The notes under the pieces: model-generated
Databases searched by the model: none
What the model was told of the DNA's origin: nothing
Seen by the model: the letters and a program-made list of their open reading frames with translations, nothing else
Made by a program: the position numbers and the translations under genes
Origin: Bizionia argentinensis JUB59
Lineage (GTDB): Bacteria > Bacteroidota > Bacteroidia > Flavobacteriales > Flavobacteriaceae
Assembly: GCF_000224335.1 (NCBI RefSeq)
Contig: NZ_AFXZ01000067.1
Location: forward strand, 62,001 to 126,000
Length of the DNA: 64,000 nt
Reading direction: 5' to 3'
Part shown: positions 1-7,234 of the stretch, in pieces
Numbering within the stretch: position 1 is the first letter of the stretch
Layout of the letters: each line of letters opens with the position of its first letter

Positions 1-72
1 CAAACGCCCTTTTATAATTTCTGCTTCTGAAGTATATTGAAATACTGCTATAGTTGTAAATGTGTCTTGCAT
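1..72 (-). CDS. Partial DUF2007-like protein (N-terminus only)
   Basis: Reading leftwards from an ATG at 72, an open frame of 24 codons runs off the window edge. It contains TIAVFQYTSEAEIIKGRL, which resembles the N-terminus of DUF2007 'putative signal transducing' proteins, where a beta strand is followed by an E/A-rich helix ending in KGRL. The family is small, usually 70-130 residues, cytoplasmic, and of unknown biochemical role. It is divergent from the DUF2975/HTH pair at 196-911. Only about a third of the domain is visible, so the call rests on a short motif. Confidence 0.55.
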   Translation of the reverse strand, partial: MQDTFTTIAVFQYTSEAEIIKGRL

Positions 73-140
73 AGGAATCAAAAATAGGGAAGTAATTGGT
101 TGAAATGAATGTTTAAAAATTAAAATCACTAAATAAATTA

Positions 141-185
141 TTGTTTTACGATAATTTTTATATATTTGTTATCGCTAAACGATAA
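141..185 (+). promoter_or_regulatory. Promoter with overlapping CGATAA operator for the DUF2975/HTH pair
   Basis: A Bacteroidota-type promoter is visible: TTG at 141-143 and TATATTTG (matching TAnnTTTG) at 161-168, 17 nt apart. Immediately downstream lies the inverted repeat TTATCG-ctaaa-CGATAA (169-185). A third CGATAA half-site lies between the promoter boxes at 149-154. Half-sites at the -7 box and start point suggest repression, most simply by the HTH protein encoded at 705-911. The placement is seen in the sequence; the identity of the regulator is inference. Confidence 0.6.
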
Positions 186-195
186 TTTAATAATC

Positions 196-702
196 ATGAG
201 AAAACTAATTGTATTAAAAACAGTAATCGATTTTATTTGGATTGTAAGCTGTATTCCTAGTCTGATTTTTGGATTTGGATGGATTATTTATATGTTTTTT
301 GATAGTTCCATATTAGGAATTGTTGAATCAGATATTTTCAGTTCAGAATCACCTTTCTGGCAAAAACAGTTAATATTTTTACTGATTTACGCCATTGCTT
401 GTGGTTTTATATATGCTATATTTCTATTCCGAAAAACATTACGCTTTTTTCAAAAGCGGAAGCCTTTTGATGATTATGTAATAAAAACCTATAATTTAAT
501 AGGTAAGCTATTAATTGTTTTGAGCGTATTCAGTACGGCCTTAATGTTTGTTGTTAAATTAATTTTTAGCAGTAAGATGTTCTTAAATTTAGGTTTTAGT
601 CCTTATTTATTACTCATGTGTTTAGGTTTCTTTTTTATGGTATTAAGTGAATCCTTCAAAATTGCCAAACACGCCAAACACGATAGTGAATTAACAATAT
701 AA
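196..702 (+). CDS. DUF2975 family membrane protein
   Basis: A 168-residue protein with four hydrophobic segments (about residues 2-36, 55-80, 100-125 and 130-155) and the basic/aromatic stretch RFFQKRKPFDD after the second segment, as in DUF2975 inner-membrane proteins. An in-frame ATG at 166 exists, but it lies inside the -7 promoter box, so the ATG at 196 (MRKLIVLK) is the start. The stop is 2 nt before the HTH gene, so the two are co-transcribed. DUF2975 genes are commonly followed by a YozG-type regulator; their function is unknown. A role in sensing or modulating the regulator is only inference. Confidence 0.75.
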   Translation: MRKLIVLKTVIDFIWIVSCIPSLIFGFGWIIYMFFDSSILGIVESDIFSSESPFWQKQLIFLLIYAIACGFIYAIFLFRKTLRFFQKRKPFDDYVIKTYNLIGKLLIVLSVFSTALMFVVKLIFSSKMFLNLGFSPYLLLMCLGFFFMVLSESFKIAKHAKHDSELTI

Positions 703-704
703 TT

Positions 705-911
705 ATGGGCATACTTATAAATTTAGATGTGCAGTTGGAGAAGCGAAATATGAAAAGTTATGAATTGGCGGAACGTATTGGAATTACGACAGCCAATTTA
801 TCCATTTTAAAAACAGGAAAGGCACGTGCTATTCGGTTTTCAACGCTCGAAGCCATTTGTAAAATATTAGAGTGCCAGCCGGGGGATATTTTGGAATATG
901 TTCCTGAGTAG
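705..911 (+). CDS. YozG-like Cro/C1 helix-turn-helix regulator
   Basis: A 68-residue single-domain DNA-binding protein. The helix-turn-helix is clear: YELAERIGITTANLSILKTG (about residues 19-38), followed by a third-helix region and the conserved tail LEAICKILECQPGDILEYVP typical of the YozG/HTH_26 type. It begins 2 nt after the DUF2975 stop, so translation is probably coupled. The likely target is the CGATAA inverted repeat at 169-185, giving an autoregulated two-gene unit. The fold is confident; the target is inferred from position. Confidence 0.85.
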   Translation: MGILINLDVQLEKRNMKSYELAERIGITTANLSILKTGKARAIRFSTLEAICKILECQPGDILEYVPE

Positions 912-992
912 TTTTTTTAATTCCTTGTCATAGAAACTCTAATTAGACACAATTTCTGTTATCTTTATGCGGAGCTATTACTTGACGTTGGA

Positions 993-1030
993 ATACGTTC
1001 ATTTATGGGTAATACAATAAATAAACGTAT
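993..1030. promoter_or_regulatory. 14-bp inverted repeat upstream of umuD (candidate operator or leader hairpin)
   Basis: The arms ATACGTTCATTTAT (993-1006) and ATAAATAAACGTAT (1017-1030) are reverse complements except for one base, with a 10-nt spacer. The repeat ends 14 nt before the umuD ATG. A near-consensus -7 box, TATCTTTA, lies upstream at 960-967, so the repeat could fall in the leader RNA or act as a protein operator. It is not the classical LexA box of Gammaproteobacteria or Firmicutes. Confidence 0.55.
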
Positions 1031-1044
1031 AATATCGCATAATT

Positions 1045-1485
1045 ATGATACTTCAAACCGCCAAAAACTTAACATTTTTTACACCAGATTTAACAAGTGA
1101 TTCCGGTGCTGTATTTTTAGATACTGGTATTTCAGCAGGATTCCCGGCGCCAGTTGAAGATTTTCATGAGGAGCGCTTGTCTTTAGATTCTATGTTGGTT
1201 AAGAACAAAAAAACCACATTTTACGCACGTGTTTCTGGACAAAGTATGATTGATGCCGGATTAGATGATAATGATTTATTGGTTATTGATAGAAGCTTGG
1301 AGCCTGTAAACAATCGTATTGCCGTGTGTTTTTTAGACGGAGAATTTACGGTTAAACGCTTGCGTGTTGAAAAAGATGGTGTTTGGTTACAACCAGAAAA
1401 CACTATGTATCAACCGATAAAAATTACCGAGGATAATCAATTTGTTATTTGGGGCATCGTTACCAATGTGATTAAAAAAGTTTAA
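1045..1485 (+). CDS. umuD: UmuD-like S24 family autopeptidase (SOS mutagenesis)
   Basis: A 146-residue S24 peptidase. In E. coli, UmuD self-cleaves on RecA filaments and UmuD' joins UmuC as polymerase V. Key residues are present with E. coli spacing: cleavage site Ala31-Gly32 (SAGFPAPVED), catalytic Ser67 in SGQSM and Lys104 in FTVKR. The Ser-Lys distance of 37 residues equals that of E. coli Ser60/Lys97. The oddity is that no umuC follows: the next gene is a sodium symporter, 39 nt downstream. The partner polymerase must be elsewhere, or this copy is an orphan. A LexA-like S24 repressor is unlikely because there is no HTH domain. Confidence 0.9.
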   Translation: MILQTAKNLTFFTPDLTSDSGAVFLDTGISAGFPAPVEDFHEERLSLDSMLVKNKKTTFYARVSGQSMIDAGLDDNDLLVIDRSLEPVNNRIAVCFLDGEFTVKRLRVEKDGVWLQPENTMYQPIKITEDNQFVIWGIVTNVIKKV

Positions 1486-1524
1486 TTTATTAGAACGATT
1501 CTAAAGTAAAACCTTCAACTATCT

Positions 1525-3336
1525 ATGGTAGAATTATCCGTATTAGATGTCTCATTAATCATTGTCTTTTTTTTAATTACACTCTTTATAGGGATTTATG
1601 TATCCAAGCAATCAGGTAAAAGTGCTTCCGAGTATTTTCTTTCCGGTCGAAATATGCCGTGGTGGTTGTTAGGAGTTTCCATGGTAGCAACAACTTTTTC
1701 TACAGATACCCCAAATTTAGTAACGGATATTGTTAGAACCAATGGTGTTTCCGGTAACTGGGTTTGGTGGGCATTTTTGCTTACGGGGTTACTAACTGTG
1801 TTTGTTTATGCTAAATTATGGCGAAAATCTGAAGTCAATACCGATATTGAGTTTTATGAATTGCGTTATGGTGGTAAACCAGCGCGTTTTTTGCGAGGAT
1901 TCCGGGCTATTTATTTAGGAATTATTTTCAACATTTTGGCTATGTCGGCCGTTACCTTGGCTGCCATTAAAATTGGTGCCATTATGTTGGGTTTGCAACC
2001 CTGGGAAACCGTGATATACGCAGGAACGATTACCGTTATATTTAGTGCTTTGGGAGGTTTTAAAGGCGTTGTTTACACAGATTTCATTTTATTCTTTACC
2101 GCAATGGCAGGCGCTTTGGGTGCCGCTTATTATTTAGTGGGTTTGCCAGAAGTTGGTGGTTTGGAAGCTATGTTAGCCCATGAAAACGTTGCCGATAAAT
2201 TAAATATCTTACCAGATTTCACTAATGCCGAAGCAGTTATTACCTTATTAATTATTCCATTGGCAGTTCAGTGGTGGAGTTCTTGGTATCCAGGAGCCGA
2301 ACCTGGCGGTGGTGGTTATATTGCCCAACGTATGTTAGCAGCAAAAAATGAAAATCATGCTATTGGCGCCACTTTCTTTTTTAATATTATGCATTACGCT
2401 TTACGTCCTTGGCCTTGGATTATCGTGGCTTTAGCATCCTTGGTGGTGTTTCCAGATATTGCGAGCATTCAAGAAGCCTTTCCGTTAGTTGCTGAAGATA
2501 AACTAGGGCACGACTTAGCCTATTCTGCTATGTTGACGAAGTTACCAAGTGGATTGTTGGGATTAGTTTTAGCATCGCTTGTAGCGGCTTATATGAGTAC
2601 TATTTCAACGCATTTAAACTGGGGAGCTTCCTATATTGTAAATGATTATTATAAACAACAAATCAATAAAAATGCTTCTGAAAAACAATTAGTTGCAGTT
2701 GGTAGAATTGCAACAGTTGTATTGATGGTTTGTAGCGCATTATTAGCATTGGTACTAACGAATGCTTTACAGTTATTCGATATCATATTAATGTTTGGAG
2801 CTGGAACGGGACTGATATTTATTCTTCGTTGGTTTTGGTGGCGTATTAATGCGTGGAGTGAAATATCTGCTATGTTTGTTTCAGGAATTGTATCGGTTAT
2901 TTTAAATTTTACTGAATTAGGTCCGTATCTATTTGGAGATGAATCGTTAATGCCAGGATGGGCAAAGTTTCCTATGATTGTTTTAGTCACTACGATTGTT
3001 TGGGTAAGTGTTACTTTTTTAACGCAAGCCGAGAGTAAGGACGTTTTACAAAAGTTTTATAAGAAAATTCAACCGGGAGGCCCAGGATGGGATAAAGTTG
3101 TTAACGAGGCACGTGGTGAGAATTTAGAACTCGTTGATGCCAAAGAGGGTTGGAGTGTACCATCTGGTGTTTTAGCCATGTTGGTGGGTTGCGGCTTAAT
3201 TTACAGCCTCATGTTTGCTACGGGATACTTTATATATGGCGATTATTTCCACGCTTTATTGCTATCAGGTGCTTCGGTTATTTTTGGTGTTATTCTTGTG
3301 AAACTTTGGAAGAAGATTCGCGTGAATGTGTTATAA
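1525..3336 (+). CDS. Sodium:solute symporter (SSS family)
   Basis: A 603-residue polytopic inner-membrane protein with at least thirteen hydrophobic segments. The N-terminus (ASEYFLSGRNMPWWLLG) and the GGFKGVVYTD segment are typical of the SSS (SLC5) family, which couples substrate uptake to the sodium gradient. Conserved positions such as SLVAAYMSTISTHLNWGASY in the later membrane helices match sodium-site regions of the family. Substrate cannot be read from sequence; sugar, proline and organic-anion transporters all look like this. It follows umuD by 39 nt but has no evident functional link. A bidirectional terminator lies at 3572-3603. Confidence 0.85.
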   Translation: MVELSVLDVSLIIVFFLITLFIGIYVSKQSGKSASEYFLSGRNMPWWLLGVSMVATTFSTDTPNLVTDIVRTNGVSGNWVWWAFLLTGLLTVFVYAKLWRKSEVNTDIEFYELRYGGKPARFLRGFRAIYLGIIFNILAMSAVTLAAIKIGAIMLGLQPWETVIYAGTITVIFSALGGFKGVVYTDFILFFTAMAGALGAAYYLVGLPEVGGLEAMLAHENVADKLNILPDFTNAEAVITLLIIPLAVQWWSSWYPGAEPGGGGYIAQRMLAAKNENHAIGATFFFNIMHYALRPWPWIIVALASLVVFPDIASIQEAFPLVAEDKLGHDLAYSAMLTKLPSGLLGLVLASLVAAYMSTISTHLNWGASYIVNDYYKQQINKNASEKQLVAVGRIATVVLMVCSALLALVLTNALQLFDIILMFGAGTGLIFILRWFWWRINAWSEISAMFVSGIVSVILNFTELGPYLFGDESLMPGWAKFPMIVLVTTIVWVSVTFLTQAESKDVLQKFYKKIQPGGPGWDKVVNEARGENLELVDAKEGWSVPSGVLAMLVGCGLIYSLMFATGYFIYGDYFHALLLSGASVIFGVILVKLWKKIRVNVL

Positions 3337-3423
3337 ATAATTTAGAACGCTACGCTCTTTTAGAATCAAAAGAAAAGACTGAATTTGTAATGCAATGAAA
3401 GAAGTTTAAGTTAAATGTTTCAA

Positions 3424-3468
3424 TTAGAATACAATATTCAATATTGTTCATATATATAAATATTCTAA
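3424..3468. repeat. Nested inverted repeats downstream of the symporter
   Basis: ACAATATT (3431-3438) and AATATTGT (3440-3447) form an 8-bp perfect palindrome around one base. Outside it, TTAGAAT (3424-3430) and ATTCTAA (3462-3468) are also complementary. The block is very AT-rich and lies in the 292-bp gap between the symporter and atpC. No gene is visible there. Chance is possible in such AT-rich DNA. Confidence 0.3.
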
Positions 3469-3571
3469 AACTTAAATGAGTTAAAAACTTGATGTTTTTT
3501 AGTGGTTTGGGCTATTCTCTACTCTTTACAAGTCCCGATAGCTTTGAGTGCGATCTATATTCTTTAAATGC

Positions 3572-3603
3572 AAAAAGACCTTACTAATTAGTAAGGTCTT
3601 TTT
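3572..3603. terminator. Bidirectional intrinsic terminator
   Basis: A perfect 32-bp palindrome: AAAAAGACCTTACTAA (3572-3587) is the exact reverse complement of 3588-3603. The stem has A/T runs at both ends, so it can terminate the symporter transcript rightwards and the atpDC transcript leftwards. Confidence 0.9.
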
Positions 3604-3628
3604 GTATAAGTTGGTAATTAATTAGCGT

Positions 3629-3922
3629 TTAGTCAGCTAAAATAATCACTTTATTATCTTTCATTTCTAATGTTCCAGAATTGATTTTAATGGTTAACAC
3701 ATTTTTGTCATCATTATGGGGAGTAACAGATCCGTGTAACTCATCAAAAACCAAATGACTTTGAGAATGCGTGTTAATTTTAATAGTGCCTTCTTTTAAA
3801 ACCGATACAATAGGAGCGTGGTTTTTCAACATTTCGAATTCACCATGAACCCCAGGTACAGTTACAGAATCTACTTCCGAACTAAATAATGTTGCCTCTG
3901 GCGATACAATTTCTAAATACAT
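3629..3922 (-). CDS. atpC: F1 ATP synthase epsilon subunit (short form)
   Basis: The 97-residue product matches the N-terminal beta-sandwich of F1 epsilon: MYLEIVSPEATLFSSEVDSV at the start, then VPGVHGEFEMLKNHAPIVSVL. It contacts the gamma subunit and c-ring in the rotor. E. coli epsilon is about 138 residues and has a C-terminal two-helix domain that inhibits ATP hydrolysis; that domain is absent here, as in other short Bacteroidota epsilons. It is transcribed after atpD across a 78-nt gap containing an inverted repeat. The other ATP synthase genes are not in the window, consistent with the split operons common in this phylum. Confidence 0.95.
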   Translation of the reverse strand: MYLEIVSPEATLFSSEVDSVTVPGVHGEFEMLKNHAPIVSVLKEGTIKINTHSQSHLVFDELHGSVTPHNDDKNVLTIKINSGTLEMKDNKVIILAD

Positions 3923-3951
3923 ATCTCTTTTTAGTTATGAGTTATGAGCAA

Positions 3952-3997
3952 AGAGTTAAGAGTGCAATTTTGAACTCTTAACTCTGAACTCTAAACT
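3952..3997. repeat. AACTCT-type intergenic repeat with 12-bp inverted repeat (copy 1)
   Basis: Between atpD and atpC, AGAGTTAAGAGT (3952-3963) and ACTCTTAACTCT (3974-3985) are perfect inverted repeats with a 10-nt loop. The right arm continues as further AACTCT units to about 3996, ending AACTCTAAACTT. The 12-mer AAGTTTAGAGTT recurs on the opposite strand in the element at 56794-56838, so this looks like a small dispersed repeat family. Confidence 0.6.
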
Positions 3998-4000
3998 TGA

Positions 4001-5512
<1,512 letters not shown>

Positions 5513-5570
5513 TTATATGTTTAATATTATGCAATTGAATTCAATGAAAACACCTACTGTTTTCGCGCTG

Positions 5571-5602
5571 CAAAGATATGGGTTTTAAATTAAAAACCAT
5601 AT
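5571..5602 (-). promoter_or_regulatory. atpD promoter with overlapping 27-bp palindrome
   Basis: On the minus strand, TATCTTTG (plus strand 5571-5578) is a perfect TAnnTTTG -7 box about 62 nt before the atpD start. Overlapping and just upstream of it is a palindrome: ATATGGGTTTTAA (5576-5588), one central base, and TTAAAAACCATAT (5590-5602). The arms pair with one mismatch. It covers the -7 to -33 spacer, where a repressor or activator could bind. The promoter box is seen; regulation is inferred. Confidence 0.6.
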
Positions 5603-5628
5603 GAAAAATAGCGGCTTTTTTTTTCATA

Positions 5629-5657
5629 AAAAACGCCCCCATAATGAGAGCGTTTTT
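5629..5657 (-). terminator. Intrinsic terminator of the SGNH lipoprotein operon
   Basis: AAAAACGC (5629-5636) and GCGTTTTT (5650-5657) form a stem around a 13-nt loop. Read on the minus strand it ends in a T run, placed 22 nt after the stop of the gene at 5680. Confidence 0.75.
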
Positions 5658-5679
5658 GAAATCGATATTTAATGTATTT

Positions 5680-7230
5680 TTACTGTAATAAAGGTGAGTA
5701 ATTGGTGGGCAAAGAACCCGTATCTATTAGGCTGCCAGATGCTTCAAAGTTACTTCCGTAGGTAACATCAATAGCTTTCATCATTTCGTTTGCCATAATA
5801 GCATATCCTCTAGCCGTTAAATGAATACCATCTAAACTTATTAAACCACCAGTAACTAAATCAGTTGTGTAAACATTATTTCCAGATGGATAACCAGTGG
5901 TAGATGCTTGTTCTAAAATTGCTTTAAAATCAACAACCGCTAAACCTTTGTTTGCAGCTATTGATAGAATAGTAGCGTTATAAGCATCTGTAGCAGTTTT
6001 AACTAATAATTGCTCTTCTGGTGTTAACACCCATTTGTCTTCTAAAGGAATTTGAGTTCCATAGCCTTGAGGAATTAAAGAACTCAACGGTAAAACAAAT
6101 AAATCTTCTGCTGTTGCTTGTCTGTATTGAGGGATCCCAGCGAAAGCAGGATTAATTGCGCCTAAATCGGTTAGATCTTCATCAATAATAACTAAAGCAT
6201 TTCCTTCCCCTTCTGAAAAGTTAATTGTTCTTGTAGTAGCTTCTTCAGCAGTAAAGAGGCCAGATGCGCTTAAAGCGGCTAATGCTTGTTGAAGGCCTCC
6301 ATTATAAGCTGCATAACCTTGATTTAAGGCGGTTGCCGTGCCAGCATCTAAAGGAACTGGATTGTAAGGGACAGTAGTGAAATGTGCTAAAGTTGTAATG
6401 TAAGGTACATTTGCAACGACACCTTTAGCGCCATTAGCAGTTAAAGCATCTACAGTTGCGCTAAATGAAGCGGCAAAAACATTAGAGTCTGTTATATCAT
6501 TAGGTCCATAAGTTCCTGGCGACGTATTTCCTTCTTGTGAAACAGCATTTACATTATTTTTAGCATCATATCCACCTCCAATAGCAAAACTTAATACATC
6601 ATTTCCGCCGATTTCTGAAAGTGTGAAAAATGTTGGCGCTTGTCCAGCAGCTAACTGCATTACAGACGCATTAGGAGTAGCACCCGTCATTCGGGCAAAA
6701 TATGGGTTGGCATTGGGTAAATTAGACACATTTCCATAGCCCGGAGCCCCCAAGTGAAAACTTTTTAAGCCAGGTATACCAAAATTATTAAAAGGTCCTG
6801 CTGGATTGTTCACCATTAAATTAGTGGTAACCGTTACAGGTCCGATAACAGATTCTAATGGTTGTGGAGCTCCACCAGTTGTAACTAGTCGTGGTTCTAA
6901 AATACGAGTTCCACCTAAAAGCATTCCGCCATAGTTGTCATTCATTAATGGTTGTGTAAAAGAACCACCACCTACTAAAGCAAATTTTTGCGATAGCATA
7001 TTTGGGAATGAATTATTTTGCCCAGCTATAAACAGCGCATTATCTGTAAAACCTGCAGAAAAGGAAGCACCTACTGCAATGTATTTTGTAAAATCAGCAT
7101 CGCCAGCTACTAACGCAGGTTTTGGTGTTTCTACATTTGATGAACCATCATCATCGCTACTACAAGCAGATAAGGAAATGGATGCAGCCAGTAGGCAAAT
7201 ATATTTTATATTTCTTGTTGTCTTTTTCAT
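5680..7230 (-). CDS. SGNH/GDSL-hydrolase-like outer lipoprotein
   Basis: A 516-residue lipoprotein: the signal peptide ends in LSAC with Cys23 as the lipidation site, followed by an acidic/serine linker. SGNH blocks are visible: GASFSAG at residues 54-60 (block I serine), GGND in SEIGGNDVLS (block III), and DGIHLTARGYAIMA near the C-terminus (block V Asp-x-x-His). It is therefore probably an envelope esterase or lipase; the substrate is unknown. It starts 4 nt after the TonB receptor gene, the usual flavobacterial pairing of a receptor with a GDSL lipoprotein, so the lipoprotein probably acts on the ligand the receptor imports. Confidence 0.85.
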   Translation of the reverse strand: MKKTTRNIKYICLLAASISLSACSSDDDGSSNVETPKPALVAGDADFTKYIAVGASFSAGFTDNALFIAGQNNSFPNMLSQKFALVGGGSFTQPLMNDNYGGMLLGGTRILEPRLVTTGGAPQPLESVIGPVTVTTNLMVNNPAGPFNNFGIPGLKSFHLGAPGYGNVSNLPNANPYFARMTGATPNASVMQLAAGQAPTFFTLSEIGGNDVLSFAIGGGYDAKNNVNAVSQEGNTSPGTYGPNDITDSNVFAASFSATVDALTANGAKGVVANVPYITTLAHFTTVPYNPVPLDAGTATALNQGYAAYNGGLQQALAALSASGLFTAEEATTRTINFSEGEGNALVIIDEDLTDLGAINPAFAGIPQYRQATAEDLFVLPLSSLIPQGYGTQIPLEDKWVLTPEEQLLVKTATDAYNATILSIAANKGLAVVDFKAILEQASTTGYPSGNNVYTTDLVTGGLISLDGIHLTARGYAIMANEMMKAIDVTYGSNFEASGSLIDTGSLPTNYSPLLQ

Positions 7231-7234
7231 AATC

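Noticed and set aside
991-1000. GAATACGTTC as a classical LexA (SOS) box upstream of umuD
   Set aside because: It does not match the E. coli or Bacillus consensus in spacing or bases; the longer inverted repeat is the better signal.
1490-1504. TTAGAA-CGA-TTCTAA palindrome between umuD and the symporter
   Set aside because: Only 6-bp arms in AT-rich DNA right after a stop codon; too little to call an operator or terminator.
2649-2990. Antisense open frame inside the sodium:solute symporter gene
   Set aside because: It lies wholly within a confident gene on the other strand, has no recognisable motif, and follows that gene's codon structure.
3509-3545. GGGCTATTC...CCGATAGC block as a third copy of the dispersed element
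   Set aside because: Only GCTAT/ATAGC arms pair and the ordered motifs of copies A and B are missing; at most a decayed different repeat.
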